This document shows, one piece after another, positions 16,789 through 26,556 of a DNA stretch of 64,000 nt. The position numbers were made by a program, and so were the translations under genes. Every line of letters begins with the position of its first letter. Within the stretch, counting starts at the first letter, position 1. The DNA is from Pararhizobium polonicum (GTDB taxonomy: Bacteria; Pseudomonadota; Alphaproteobacteria; Rhizobiales; Rhizobiaceae). The stretch is taken from contig NZ_LGLV01000009.1 of the NCBI RefSeq assembly GCF_001687365.1, forward strand, positions 62,001-126,000, in the 5' to 3' direction. Under the pieces are notes generated by a model that searched no databases, was not told the origin of the DNA, and saw only the letters and a list, made by a program, of their open reading frames with translations.

Positions 16789-17871
16789 TTATGCCGCGCA
16801 AACCATTTGCGCGATAGGTTTTGCAAAGACGTGCCCCTCGAAGAGGCGCCGGGCCGTCCGCAGAATTCCTGCAGTTGTCTTGCCGTCGCGGGTATCCAGC
16901 TTGACGTCCAGGCGGCCGCTTGGATGTTCCAGAACGAGAACGATCGGTGGTTTGCGGTCGCCGATCAGCCGCGAGGCGACGGTTCCGTCGCTGATGCACG
17001 CCGTAGCGATGCCGACCGCACCGGTCGTTGCAAGAGACGGGTGGCACTGATGGGGCATGAAATAGCGCACGCGCAGATCGCCCCCCCCGCCGGGTCTTGA
17101 GATCAAAACCGGCTTGGGCGTGACCTGGTTGCTGACATCGCCCATGCCCATGCGCCGGCCGGCCTCGAGCCGCAATGTTTCCAGCCGCTGCAGCAATGTG
17201 CTGTTGGCATTGAGTTCGGCTGCGGATTCATTGCCCGTTACACCGAGGGCAGCGGCCTCAAGCAGCATCATCGGCATCGCGCAATCGATGCAGGTCACAT
17301 CGATGCCATCGATCCTGTCGCGCGGGTTACCGGTGGGGAAAAGCTTGCCTGTGCGTGCGCCGGCAGCATCCATGAAGGTCAGCGCGATCGGGGCTGCATT
17401 GCCTGGCACGCCATCGATCGAGGCGTCTCCCATATAGGCGACACGGCCATCGGGGGTCGGGACCTCGGCTTCGATCAGTTTGCCGGTATTGACGTTGTGT
17501 ATGCGCACACGGGTTACGCCGGTTGCCGATTGGACAAGTCCTGCCTCGATCGCGAACGGACCGACGGCGGCCAGCATGTTCCCGCAATTGGGCGACGTAT
17601 CGACGAATTGCTGATCGATGCGGACCTGGGCGAACAAATAATCCACATCCGCCTCCGCTACGGTTGCCGGGCCGACAATGGCGACCTTGCTGGTGACCGG
17701 GTTGCCGCCGCCGATACCGTCGATCTGCAGCGGGTGTCCGGATCCCATCACCGAAAGCAGGATCTGATCGCGCTGGCGCGGATCCGACGGGAGGTCGGAT
17801 GCGAGAAAGAACGGCCCTTTGGATGTGCCGCCTCGCATCAGAACGCAGGGAATGGAAATCAGATCATTCAT
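16789..17871 (-). CDS. PrpF-family isomerase, likely 4-oxalomesaconate tautomerase
   Basis: 360-residue PrpF/AcnD-accessory fold protein (DUF453). It is the same length as P. putida GalD, which interconverts keto and enol 4-oxalomesaconate in gallate degradation. Family motifs seen: CVLMRGGTSKGPFF at the N-terminus with the catalytic Lys-neighbour, GIGGGNPVTSKVAI, TSPNCGNMLAAVGPFA with the active-site Cys, and CIDCAMPMMLLEA. No other gallate genes are in the window, so the true substrate is uncertain; PrpF (2-methylaconitate isomerase) is the alternative. It heads a four-gene operon with an ABC importer and faces a divergent LysR gene. Confidence 0.8.
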   Translation of the reverse strand: MNDLISIPCVLMRGGTSKGPFFLASDLPSDPRQRDQILLSVMGSGHPLQIDGIGGGNPVTSKVAIVGPATVAEADVDYLFAQVRIDQQFVDTSPNCGNMLAAVGPFAIEAGLVQSATGVTRVRIHNVNTGKLIEAEVPTPDGRVAYMGDASIDGVPGNAAPIALTFMDAAGARTGKLFPTGNPRDRIDGIDVTCIDCAMPMMLLEAAALGVTGNESAAELNANSTLLQRLETLRLEAGRRMGMGDVSNQVTPKPVLISRPGGGGDLRVRYFMPHQCHPSLATTGAVGIATACISDGTVASRLIGDRKPPIVLVLEHPSGRLDVKLDTRDGKTTAGILRTARRLFEGHVFAKPIAQMVCAA

Positions 17872-17880
17872 GCTTGTGTC

Positions 17881-17945
17881 CGCTTACTGATGTGATTTAA
17901 AGATCAATCAGCTTCTTTGTTGCAGTAAGCGGCAAAATGATTGAT
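17881..17945. promoter_or_regulatory. Nested inverted repeats in the LysR/PrpF divergent promoter region
   Basis: Two perfect inverted repeats interlock here: CGCTTACTG (17881-17889) with CAGTAAGCG (17923-17931), and ATCAATCA (17903-17910) with TGATTGAT (17938-17945). They sit between the divergent start codons and are the best candidates for LysR-type recognition and activation sites. Confidence 0.55.
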
Positions 17946-17980
17946 ATGTGAAATGCGAATATCAGAGGGAGTGATGCGTT

Positions 17981-18883
17981 GTGAGCATTAATTGCGAGAT
18001 ATTGGATCTGCGTGCGTTTCTCTCGGTCGTCGAGCTTGAAAATTTCCACCGCTCCGCCGAAGCCCTCAACCTGTCCCAGCCGGCACTGAGCCGGCGAATT
18101 CAAAAGCTGGAATTGGCAATCGGGGCGCCTTTGCTCGAACGCACGACGCGGCATGTCTCGACAACGGCCCTTGGTGCGGAGCTGATCCCCCTGGTGCGGC
18201 GCATGCTGGAGGAATTCGATACGTCGCTGTTTGCGGTGCGCGACGTTGGCTCACAGCGCAGCGGTCTGGTGACAATCGCATGCCTGCCGACGGCGGCCTT
18301 CTATTTCCTGCCGACGGTCATCAAGCAGTTCAGCGCCGAATATCCCCATATCCGGTTTCGCATCCTCGACCTGCCGGCGACCGACGGTCTGCAGGCTGTC
18401 GCCCGCGGCGAGGTGGAGTTCGGCATCAATATCATGGGCTTCTCGGATCCCGACTTGATCTTCGACCGACTGATCGAGGATCCCTTCGTTCTGGCGGCAC
18501 GCAAGGATCATCCGCTGGCAGCAAAGAGCGAGCTCGAATGGGGTGATCTGGCGCCGTATCAACTGATCACGGTCCATCGCTCCAGCGGCAATCGCACGCT
18601 TCTCGACGCGGCACTTGCGAAGTCGAACCTGACATTGCGCTGGTCCTACGAGGTGACGCATCTATCGACATCGCTTGGTCTGGTGGAGGCCGGGCTTGGG
18701 ATTTCGGTTCTGCCGAAGCTCGCCACGCCTCCGGAGGAGCACCCGTTCCTCGTCACGAGACCGATCCGCAACCCCGAAATCTCGCGAACGATAGGCATCG
18801 TGCGCCGCCGCGGTGCAACGCTTTCGCCGGCGGCGGAGCGCTTCATGACCATGCTGATCGGGACATGGGCCGAGAGGGGCTAA
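17981..18883 (+). CDS. LysR-family transcriptional regulator
   Basis: 300-residue LysR regulator. The N-terminal winged helix reads FLSVVELENFHRSAEALNLS then QPALSRRIQKLE. A LysR substrate-binding domain follows from about residue 90, ending in GLGISVLP. It begins with GTG at 17981 after AGAGGGA; no ATG fits. It is transcribed away from the PrpF-like gene and probably controls that transport and isomerase operon, responding to its substrate. Confidence 0.9.
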   Translation: MSINCEILDLRAFLSVVELENFHRSAEALNLSQPALSRRIQKLELAIGAPLLERTTRHVSTTALGAELIPLVRRMLEEFDTSLFAVRDVGSQRSGLVTIACLPTAAFYFLPTVIKQFSAEYPHIRFRILDLPATDGLQAVARGEVEFGINIMGFSDPDLIFDRLIEDPFVLAARKDHPLAAKSELEWGDLAPYQLITVHRSSGNRTLLDAALAKSNLTLRWSYEVTHLSTSLGLVEAGLGISVLPKLATPPEEHPFLVTRPIRNPEISRTIGIVRRRGATLSPAAERFMTMLIGTWAERG

Positions 18884-19046
18884 CCGGTGCCCATGTGGTG
18901 GTGTCAGGGTCTTTGCCATGTGCGGCGGCAGTGTTGGCCGTCCTAACACAGAGGAAACAGCAGATAGCGGGTTGAGATGACACCCAGCAATGGCTATCTG
19001 GTGCGAACCGCAAACGGCCCTCATTAAACAACAAGGTGCATTCGGC

Positions 19047-20003
19047 ATGACTCCAGATTTCCTCGTCACCCATTCCGGTGGCTTCCATGCCGATGAACTG
19101 CTGTCCAGCGTCATCCTGACCCGGCTTTTCCCGCAGGCGCGTCTGATCCGCAGCCGGGCGCCGGAATGGATCACACCCGGCGCAGACCGCATCATCTATG
19201 ATGTCGGCGGCGTCTATGACGCTGCGGCGCAGATCTTTGATCACCACCAGCGCGGCGCGCCGTTGCGGGAGGATGGCCAGCCATACAGTTCGTTCGGATT
19301 GATCTGGAAGCATTACGGCCATGATTATCTCCTGGCGTCCGGTGTTCCGGAAGGGCATGTCGAGACCGTTCATGCCTCGTTCGATGCCAGCTTCGTGCTG
19401 CCGGTCGATCTGGTCGACAATGGCGCGCTCAGCCCGTCGGTTGCCGGGTTGCTGGGCGGCCTGACCTTGCCGGCTCTGCTGGAAACCTTGAAGCCCGTTT
19501 TCGACGAGACCGATCCGGACGCCGACGATCGCGCTTTCCACGCGGCTCTGGCCATTGCCCGCAGTTTTGTCGAGGCAAGGATCGGCAAAAGCGCTGCGAA
19601 ATTACGGGCCGAGGCGTTGGTGCACCGGGCGATCGTGGACGCCGGCGAGGGGCGCATTCTGGAGCTGCCGATGGGCATGCCGTTCCGCCCTGCCATCGTC
19701 AAGGCAGGCGCCGATCACCTGCTGTTCGTCGTTCACCCGCGTGACAAGGATTGGTGCCTGACCACCATCCGCCGCGCCGACGAAGGTTTTGAGGTCCGCG
19801 CCGATCTGCCGGCCGCCTGGGCCGGTTTGACCAATGGCGATCTGGAGGCCGCTTGCGGCGTGGAAGGTGCAAGCTTCTGCCACAACGGCCGCTTCGTTGC
19901 CGCCGCCAAAACCCGCGAGGCTGCACTTGCCATGGCCGAATTGGCGGTGAGGGAGGCGATCTCCATCGCTTCAGGTGATGTGGCGACGGCGGAAATAGCG
20001 TAA
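19047..20003 (+). CDS. MYG1-family (UPF0160) metal-dependent exonuclease-like protein
   Basis: 318-residue MYG1/UPF0160 protein of the DHH phosphoesterase superfamily. The N-terminal metal-binding motifs are THSGGFHADELL (residues 8-19), VGG after IIYD, and FDHHQRG near residue 70. The eukaryotic relative MYG1 is a 3'-5' RNA exonuclease; the bacterial role is little known. ATG 19047 has AAGGTG 10 bases upstream. It is followed by a hairpin GCCAACG/CGTTGGC at 20012-20039 and appears to be a single-gene unit. Confidence 0.88.
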   Translation: MTPDFLVTHSGGFHADELLSSVILTRLFPQARLIRSRAPEWITPGADRIIYDVGGVYDAAAQIFDHHQRGAPLREDGQPYSSFGLIWKHYGHDYLLASGVPEGHVETVHASFDASFVLPVDLVDNGALSPSVAGLLGGLTLPALLETLKPVFDETDPDADDRAFHAALAIARSFVEARIGKSAAKLRAEALVHRAIVDAGEGRILELPMGMPFRPAIVKAGADHLLFVVHPRDKDWCLTTIRRADEGFEVRADLPAAWAGLTNGDLEAACGVEGASFCHNGRFVAAAKTREAALAMAELAVREAISIASGDVATAEIA

Positions 20004-20312
20004 CGCGTGCGGCCAACGGTCCTTTCCGTGATCGTTGGCAGAGACCGGTAGGGCAGTCTTCTGCCAGAGATGAACGGTTTTGCGTTCAGGCATGGAGGCC
20101 GCGTCTCGCGGCGGCTGTTGAGGCCGCCGGGTTATGGCAATGGTGTGATGGAATGCAGGCGGGTTCGACCGCTGTTGAACCCGCAATAACCTTCAAGGGA
20201 GATCTCGATCAAAATCGGCGCACGCAACTAGATCAAGGGGAAATCGTCGAAGTCGCCGTAAAACGCGGCAAGACCCGCCAAAGGCCATGGGACGGACGTG
20301 TCTGCCGCGACC
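20004..20312. other. Intergenic stretch after the MYG1-like gene
   Basis: 309 bp between converging genes. It contains the 7-bp hairpin at 20012-20039, a likely transcript end. No gene or other repeat is seen. Confidence 0.5.
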
Positions 20313-21374
20313 TTATTCGCCGGCGGCCGTCAGCGCCTCTTTCGCGCTTTCCAGGTCCTGCTCAGCGGCCAGGCGCCACCAGTAGATTGCCTTGTCCTTG
20401 TCTTTGGGAACGCCAAGTCCCAGATTGTACATCACACCGAGATTGTATTGCGATTTCGCGTATCCCTGCTCCGCCGCCATTTCAAACAGGGCGAGGGCTT
20501 GTGCTTCATCCTTGGCAACGCCATTCCCGGCGGCATATTGGAGCCCGAGGTTGTCCTGCGCGACGTCGTAGCCCTGGTCGGCCGATTTCCGGTACCATTC
20601 GACGGCCTGGCTTGCATCCTGCGTCAGTCCGCCAAGCCCTTCGAGATACATGTTGCCGATGCTCATCTGCGCGCGCGCATCGCCCTGATCAGCCGCTTTG
20701 CGGTACCAGATGACCGCGTCCGCATCGCTTTGGGATACTCCGGTGCCATATTCATAGGCCAGTCCGAGAGCGTTCTGTGCGTCGACGTTGTCCTGCTCGG
20801 CGGCCTTGCGATACCAGCCTGCTGCCTGTGCATCATCCTTTTCGACGCCATATCCGTTCGAATAGATGTTGCCGAGATAATATTGCGCGAAGTCATCCTC
20901 TTGAGCCGCCGCCTTCAGCAACCACGCAAGGGCTTGAGCATCGTCCTCCTCGACTCCGCTGCCGTTCGAATACATGAAGCCGAGGTTGCGCTGGCCCTTT
21001 GCGAGCCCCTGATCGGCAGCCTTGCGGAACCAGGCAACGGCCTCCTCCGGATTTTCGTCAACCCCGAGACCCAGCTGATACATGTGTCCCACCGCATTTT
21101 GCCCCAGGGCATATCCCTGATCCGCGGATTTTTGATAGTGCGCAAAGGCCTTGGCAGTATCCTCCTCAACGCCGGTTCCGCCTTCATACAGAAGCCCGAG
21201 GCCGAATTGCGCGGCCGCATCCCCCTTGTCTGCCAAAGGCTGCCAGTATTGCAATGCGGCTTGGTAGTCCCCCTTGTCAAAGGCAGTTTTGCCATCATCG
21301 GCATGGGCATAGGTGGACAGGGAAAAAGCGAGGCCAACGGCAAAAATGGCAGACTTCAGGTTCAACGTACTCAC
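20313..21374 (-). CDS. Secreted SEL1/TPR-repeat protein
   Basis: 353 residues with a signal peptide cut after YAHA (about residue 25). The rest is a row of about eight SEL1-type repeats of 36 residues with the pattern AxxWYRKAADQGxAxAQxxLGxxYxxGxGV. Such solenoids hold protein partners together; in rhizobia one relative (ExoR) restrains the ExoS sensor, but nothing here proves that role. The start is GTG at 21374. The gene stands alone between a convergent MYG1 gene and the amidase operon. Confidence 0.85.
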   Translation of the reverse strand: MSTLNLKSAIFAVGLAFSLSTYAHADDGKTAFDKGDYQAALQYWQPLADKGDAAAQFGLGLLYEGGTGVEEDTAKAFAHYQKSADQGYALGQNAVGHMYQLGLGVDENPEEAVAWFRKAADQGLAKGQRNLGFMYSNGSGVEEDDAQALAWLLKAAAQEDDFAQYYLGNIYSNGYGVEKDDAQAAGWYRKAAEQDNVDAQNALGLAYEYGTGVSQSDADAVIWYRKAADQGDARAQMSIGNMYLEGLGGLTQDASQAVEWYRKSADQGYDVAQDNLGLQYAAGNGVAKDEAQALALFEMAAEQGYAKSQYNLGVMYNLGLGVPKDKDKAIYWWRLAAEQDLESAKEALTAAGE

Positions 21375-21560
21375 TCCACTGAACGACAGATATCAGATGC
21401 CACCCGACTACAGACATCGGCAGGGGCCTGCAAGCCCGGGGCTGATTTCGAGCGCGTGTTCGAAGCTGCTCCCCGCGCGTGGCGCTGTTCAGCGCGTGGA
21501 TATCTCGTCTGAACTGCAAATGAATACCAGGAGCCAGCATAAGCGCAGAGCTCTCACCGG

Positions 21561-22796
21561 TCAGGTGTTGACCCGATCCATCACCACATCCAGAAGCACG
21601 TTTGCCCCTGCGGCAAGCTCGGCGTCTTCGGTAAATTCCCCGGGGTTGTGGCTGACGCCGGCACGGCTGGGGACGAAGATCATTCCGGCTGCCGTGATGC
21701 GCGCCATCATTTGCGCATCGTGCCCCGCGCCGGAGGTCATGCGCCGCGTTGAAAGACCGCGTTTGGCCGCAGCCGCCTCGACGCAGGCAACGATTCCCGC
21801 ATCGAATATCACCGGGTCGAACCGGGCGAGCTGTTCCGTGGCGATCGTCACACCCGTTTGCGCGGAGAGCGTTTCCAGATACCCGGCAAGTTTTCCTTCT
21901 TCTGCGGCAAGGTTCGTTGCATCCGGATCGCGCAGATCGACGGTCATTGTGGCGCGTGACGGGATGACGTTGATCGCGTTGGGCTCGAAACGGATACAGC
22001 CAACGGTCGCGACCGTCCCGCCGGTTGAAGCGGCGGCGCGATCGTGCACGAAGACGCTGATTGCTGCCGCCGCATGGCCGGCATCGCGGCGCATCGACAT
22101 GGGCGTCGTGCCCGCGTGGTTTGCCTCGCCATCGATGGTGATGCGGTGCCAGGAGATGCCTTGCAGGTTTTCGACCGCACCAACGGATATTTCTTCGCGT
22201 TCGAGAATGGGGCCCTGCTCGATGTGCAACTCGATATAGGCGTGCGGTTGCAGAAAACCAGGCTCTTCAGTGCCGGCGTAGCCGATGCGCTCCAGTTCGG
22301 CGCCGAGAATGCTTCCGTCCGTGCCGACCGTGGCAAGCGCCTGTTCCAGGGGCAATCCTCCGGCATGGACCAGAGACCCCATCATGTCGGGCGCATAGCG
22401 CACGCCTTCTTCATTGGTGAAGGCGGCAACGGCGATCGGCCGGGGCGGCACGAAACCGGCCTCGCGCAGTGTCTGGATAACCTCCAGCCCGGCCAGCACA
22501 CCGTAGCAGCCGTCGAAGATCCCCGCATCGATGACCGTATCGATGTGGGAGCCGACGAGAACGGGCGCGTGGCGCGCGTTCCCGGCCGTCTTCCATAGCC
22601 CGAAGATATTGCCGATCCGGTCAACCGCCAGCTCCAGTCCGGCATCGGTGATCCATCCGGCGAGCATATCCCGCCCGGCCTTGTCGGCATCGGAGCAGGC
22701 TGTCCGCGCCAGCCTACCCTCGGCATCACGGCCGATGGTTCCGAGCTGCTGGATACGGCCCATCAGCCGGCCGGTGTTTATCGAAAGAGCATGCAT
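21561..22796 (-). CDS. M20-family Zn amidase (N-carbamoyl amino acid hydrolase/allantoate amidohydrolase type)
   Basis: 411-residue binuclear zinc hydrolase. Metal and active-site motifs: GSHIDTV near residue 83, DGCYGVLAG, AFTNEEGVRY with the catalytic Glu, and ELHIEQGP. The dimerisation segment ANHAGTTPM is typical of carbamoyl- and ureido-hydrolases. ATG 22796 follows GGGAG. It is the last gene of the 27765-21561 operon, 13 bp after the fused transporter gene. Likely it releases an amino acid from an N-acyl or N-carbamoyl derivative brought in by this transporter. A second paralogue is at 31285-32529. Confidence 0.87.
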   Translation of the reverse strand: MHALSINTGRLMGRIQQLGTIGRDAEGRLARTACSDADKAGRDMLAGWITDAGLELAVDRIGNIFGLWKTAGNARHAPVLVGSHIDTVIDAGIFDGCYGVLAGLEVIQTLREAGFVPPRPIAVAAFTNEEGVRYAPDMMGSLVHAGGLPLEQALATVGTDGSILGAELERIGYAGTEEPGFLQPHAYIELHIEQGPILEREEISVGAVENLQGISWHRITIDGEANHAGTTPMSMRRDAGHAAAAISVFVHDRAAASTGGTVATVGCIRFEPNAINVIPSRATMTVDLRDPDATNLAAEEGKLAGYLETLSAQTGVTIATEQLARFDPVIFDAGIVACVEAAAAKRGLSTRRMTSGAGHDAQMMARITAAGMIFVPSRAGVSHNPGEFTEDAELAAGANVLLDVVMDRVNT

Positions 22797-22809
22797 CGGG
22801 TTCTCCCGG

Positions 22810-24315
22810 TCAGAGCCGTACGAATTCGGACAGGCGATCGCCCTGCTGCAACTGCTGGCGCAGCGCCTCCGGTGAGCCGTTGAAGGCGATCTGTCCTTTT
22901 TCCATGAAAATGACGCGGTCCGAGACATCGAGCGCGAACTTCATCTCATGCGTGACGATCACCATGGTCCGTCCGGATCTGGCCAGATCGGCGATAATGC
23001 GCAGGACCTCGCCGACGGTTTCGGGATCAAGCGCCGATGTCGGCTCGTCAAAGAGCAGGACCGAGGGCTCCATGGCCAGTGCCCGGGCGATCGCCACGCG
23101 CTGCTGTTGGCCGCCGGACAGCTGATGCGGATATTTCAGCTCGTGGGCGAGCATGCCGACCTGATGCAGCGTGGCGCGCGCCGCCGCCTGGATCTCGGCC
23201 TTGCTACCCCTGTGATGATAGCGCGGGGCAAGCGTGATGTTTTCGAGCACGGTGCGGTGGGGGAAGAGATTGAAACTCTGGAACACCATGCCGATTTCCA
23301 GCATCTCGCACCCGTGCCGGGGCAGGGTCGCACTCAGGCGCTCTTCACTGCCGGCAAGGAACGCACGGCCATTGAGGTAGACCACACCCTGTTCGAGCGT
23401 CTCCAGCCCGTTGAGGGACCGGATCAGCGTGGTTTTGCCGGAGCCCGAGGGGCCGATGATGGAGACAACCTCGCCTTGCGCGACGGTGAGGTCGAGATTG
23501 GCGAAGACGACGCTGTCGCCGAAGCGTTTTCCGCCGGCATCGAGATGGATGGCGGGATGGGAGGGCTTTTCGAGGGATGTTGCCGTGATCGGGGTTTCGG
23601 CCGTAGTGGCCATTGGCACGGAACCGGACAGTGCCGTTGCCTTTCTGGAAAAGTCGAGATGCTTTTCCAGCATTTTCAGTAGTGTATCGAACACGGTGAC
23701 GATCAGAACGTAGTAGAACGCCACCGCCAGCATGGTCTCCATGACCTTGAAGTTCTGTGTGTAATAGCGCTGTCCCACCAGCAGGATTTCGGCCAGCGAG
23801 ATGACCGAGACCAGCGAGGTGAGTTTGACGATGGAAATGTATTCATTGCCCAGCGCAGGCAAGGCAACGCGCAGCGCCTGGGGGATGACGATCAGCCGCT
23901 GGATGCCGAACTTGCGCAGGCCGAGCACATGTCCGGCCTCATACTGACCCCGGTTGATCGCGAGCAAGGCACCCCGGTGTATCTCGGCGATATAGGCGGT
24001 CTCGCTGAGAACCAGGGCGATCAGCCCCGAGACGAAGGGGATCGACAGGAATGCACTCGTCGAGGGGAAGGCCTGCGGCAGGTTGTAGACGAAGATGAGC
24101 AGCACGAGCAGCGGCAGGCTGCGGAAGAACCAGATATAGGCGGATGCGGCTTTCCGGATGACCAGCACGGGCGATTGCCGCGCCAGCGCGAGAAGGAAGC
24201 CCAGCACGACGCTGATCGTCCAGCTGGCAAGGCTCAACTCGACGACGAGCAGCGTCGCGGTCCAGAAGTCGCGGCTCCAGAACAGCTTGAAGGTATAGGT
24301 CCAGTCAAAATCCAT
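22810..24315 (-). CDS. Fused permease-ATPase of a polar amino acid ABC importer
   Basis: 501 residues combining two proteins that are usually separate. Residues 1-220 are a HisM/GlnP-type permease with about five helices and the EAA loop [21 protein letters not shown]. After a linker rich in T/S/P, residues 255-501 form the GlnQ-type ATPase: Walker [11 protein letters not shown]-loop FQSFNLFPH, signature [15 protein letters not shown], Walker [15 protein letters not shown]. The frame is open throughout with no ribosome site at the junction, so this is a real fusion. As one chain it would dimerise to form the whole membrane unit. It works with the binding protein at 24385. Confidence 0.92.
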   Translation of the reverse strand: MDFDWTYTFKLFWSRDFWTATLLVVELSLASWTISVVLGFLLALARQSPVLVIRKAASAYIWFFRSLPLLVLLIFVYNLPQAFPSTSAFLSIPFVSGLIALVLSETAYIAEIHRGALLAINRGQYEAGHVLGLRKFGIQRLIVIPQALRVALPALGNEYISIVKLTSLVSVISLAEILLVGQRYYTQNFKVMETMLAVAFYYVLIVTVFDTLLKMLEKHLDFSRKATALSGSVPMATTAETPITATSLEKPSHPAIHLDAGGKRFGDSVVFANLDLTVAQGEVVSIIGPSGSGKTTLIRSLNGLETLEQGVVYLNGRAFLAGSEERLSATLPRHGCEMLEIGMVFQSFNLFPHRTVLENITLAPRYHHRGSKAEIQAAARATLHQVGMLAHELKYPHQLSGGQQQRVAIARALAMEPSVLLFDEPTSALDPETVGEVLRIIADLARSGRTMVIVTHEMKFALDVSDRVIFMEKGQIAFNGSPEALRQQLQQGDRLSEFVRL

Positions 24316-24342
24316 GAAAAGCGCACACTCCGTGGCAAATGT

Positions 24343-24376
24343 CCGGATCCTGCCGCTTTCCCGCGGCCGGATCCGG
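24343..24376 (-). other. Intercistronic hairpin after the binding-protein gene
   Basis: CCGGATCC..CCGC at 24343-24356 pairs with GCGG..GGATCCGG at 24363-24376 (12 pairs, one 2-nt internal loop). It sits between the binding-protein stop and the transporter start. Such hairpins usually protect the upstream message so that the binding protein is made in excess. Confidence 0.6.
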
Positions 24377-24384
24377 CTGTTCGA

Positions 24385-25239
24385 TCAGTTCGTTCCTTGA
24401 AGGGACTGTTCGATTTCGCCCGGGGAGGGCATCGCCAGATTGTATTTCTCAAGAAGCTTGGCGTACTCGCCGGACGCGATCAGCGCCTGCAGCTCTTTTT
24501 CGACTTTTTCACCGAGCGCCGTGTTGCCCTTCTTTACCGCGATGCCCATGACGACCGGAAACAGGATCGTATCGGAGGTTATTTTCAGGCGGTTGCCGGA
24601 GGCAGCGACGGCAGCCTGCGAGACGCCTGCGTCATCGAACACGACATCGACGCCTTGCGATAGCAGCGCCTGGGCGGCCTCGGCCGAGGTCGCATATTCC
24701 TGAACCGTGATCGGCGCCGATGTGCAGCTTGCCTCGGATACTTTCATCAGCTCCGGAACCCAGGCAGCGCCCTTCAGGTTGCCGACACGTTTGCCGCACA
24801 GGTCTTCCGGCGTTTTCGGCGCAAACGTATCCGCGCTGCGCACCGTCAGCGATCCGCCGGTCTTGGCGTAGGGGATATAGTCGACGACTTTCGCACGGGC
24901 GGCGGTCACATAGAGCGCCGAAGCGATCATGTCGAAACGGTTGGCCTGAAGGCCGGCAATGAGATTGGCAAAGCGCGTATCGACGAACTTCACCTCCAGT
25001 CCGAGTTTCGGACCGATCAGCGCCATCACGTCGGCATCGAGCCCCTTGGTGACGCCATCCTCGACATAGTCATAGGGCGGATAGACCTGATCCGATCCGA
25101 CAAGGAGGGTGCCGCTTTCGACCGTGGCCAGATCGGACGCAGTCGCCGCGCTGCCTGTGATAATGGTCAGAGCGAGGGCGCAAAGTCCCCCGGCAAGGCG
25201 GTTCCTATGGTTCGTCGTCCTGAATTTTGCATGCGTCAT
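24385..25239 (-). CDS. Periplasmic amino acid-binding protein
   Basis: 284 residues with a signal peptide (cut near TASD, residue 35) and the family 3 solute-binding fold. Seen: LLVGSDQVYPPYDYVEDG with the ligand-contact YPPY, then GLDADVMALI and NRFDMIASALYVTAAR. These proteins bind polar or charged amino acids or their opines. The gene lies between the M24 hydrolase and the fused permease-ATPase; it supplies that transporter. Its ligand is probably an N-substituted amino acid, judged from neighbours. Confidence 0.9.
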   Translation of the reverse strand: MTHAKFRTTNHRNRLAGGLCALALTIITGSAATASDLATVESGTLLVGSDQVYPPYDYVEDGVTKGLDADVMALIGPKLGLEVKFVDTRFANLIAGLQANRFDMIASALYVTAARAKVVDYIPYAKTGGSLTVRSADTFAPKTPEDLCGKRVGNLKGAAWVPELMKVSEASCTSAPITVQEYATSAEAAQALLSQGVDVVFDDAGVSQAAVAASGNRLKITSDTILFPVVMGIAVKKGNTALGEKVEKELQALIASGEYAKLLEKYNLAMPSPGEIEQSLQGTN

Positions 25240-25319
25240 CGTATTTCCCCTTTTTTAAGAAGAGCGGCTTGGCCGTCTCGGTTATGAAGCAGTTGACCGA
25301 TATGGAGCGGTCGAGGTCG

Positions 25320-26495
25320 TCAGCGAATGACCGGCAGTTCGCGCGGTGCCCGCTTGGTCAGGAGGCGGGCGCCGTCCGCGGTGACAGCGATGTTTTCCTC
25401 GTGGACGATCATCTTGCCCGGCGCATATTCCATGCCCGGCTCGATGGTCAGCACCATGTTTTCGACGATCACCGTGCCGTCGCCCAAACGGTGGGACGGC
25501 GGTTCCGTCAGCTGAAGGCCGAGACCATGACCGAGGCGGCCGACATTGTTGCCGATGGCGCCGGCCTCCTCGATGATCGCCGACATGGCCCGCCAGACAT
25601 CATCCGTGGTGGCGCCCGGCACGGCGGCGGCGATGCCGGCTTCCGTTGCCAGCCACAGAGCCTCGTGCACCCGGCGGGCTTCGTCGGCCACCGTTCCGAT
25701 CGCGTAGTTCCGGTCGAAGTCGCAGAAATAGCCGTCGAAGGTGGAGCCCGTGTCGATGAAGAGAATGTCGCCCTGCTCAAGCGTGCGGTCATGCGGGCCG
25801 CAGACGATTTGCGGAACACCGCCCGGTCCCGAAATCGCCGGCATGAAGGGGGTGGAATCGGCGCCTCTGCGGGCAATGTCGATCCGCAGCTTGCGCACGG
25901 CTTCCCGCTCATTTTCGCCGATCGAAATCTGCGACGGCAGAGCCTCATAGGCATCGCTGGCGATCTGGCAGATGTAGTGAATGTGGTCGATCTCGGCTGC
26001 CGTCTTGACCATGCGGATCTCCCAGATGCATGGCGATCCGTCTTCGATGGATGATCCGAGCGTGTCGCGCAGGGAAAGGAACTCGGAGACCGGCATGCGC
26101 AGTGACATCTCCCGGCCCATTTCGGCGCCGATCCTGCCGAAGCGCCGGGGGAGGGCGCCGATGGTGGACCGCAGAAGCGACAGGCCGTCATCATGCGGAA
26201 CGGGTGCCGGCCATGTCCGGATGTCCGTCATCCAGGTGAGCGCCATTTCCGGCGCGCCGATTTCCGGAATAACTGCGATCGGCGCTCCCTCGAGCGGAAC
26301 GACGACGAACCAGGGACGGGTGGGGCTTTCCCAGAACTGGGAATCGAAGCCCGTGAAATACCGGATGTTCGGCGGCGCGGTCAGCAGCAGTGCGTCGAAG
26401 CCATGGCGGTGCATGATGGTTTGCGCCCGCGCCACGCGCTGCTCGAATTCCTGTGGTGTGAAGCCGCGCTTTGGCAATATTAATCCTGTCGACAT
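25320..26495 (-). CDS. M24-family metallopeptidase (Xaa-Pro dipeptidase/ectoine hydrolase-like)
   Basis: 391-residue pita-bread fold enzyme with a creatinase-like N-terminal domain (NIRYFTGFDSQFW near residue 45). Metal ligands are seen as DTGSTFDGYFCDFDRN (two Asp), GRLGHGLGLQLTEPPSH (His) and ENMVLTIEPGMEY (Glu) and a last Glu in HEENIAVT. Relatives cut Xaa-Pro bonds or hydrolyse ectoine and creatine-like C-N bonds. It lies between dpaL and the binding protein, so hydrolysis of an imported amide is likely. The exact substrate is unknown. Confidence 0.87.
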   Translation of the reverse strand: MSTGLILPKRGFTPQEFEQRVARAQTIMHRHGFDALLLTAPPNIRYFTGFDSQFWESPTRPWFVVVPLEGAPIAVIPEIGAPEMALTWMTDIRTWPAPVPHDDGLSLLRSTIGALPRRFGRIGAEMGREMSLRMPVSEFLSLRDTLGSSIEDGSPCIWEIRMVKTAAEIDHIHYICQIASDAYEALPSQISIGENEREAVRKLRIDIARRGADSTPFMPAISGPGGVPQIVCGPHDRTLEQGDILFIDTGSTFDGYFCDFDRNYAIGTVADEARRVHEALWLATEAGIAAAVPGATTDDVWRAMSAIIEEAGAIGNNVGRLGHGLGLQLTEPPSHRLGDGTVIVENMVLTIEPGMEYAPGKMIVHEENIAVTADGARLLTKRAPRELPVIR

Positions 26496-26556
26496 GGGTA
26501 AATCCTTTCAGGCCCTGATTATCTGATCACTGTGAATGCTGCTGACGATGCGCCGG

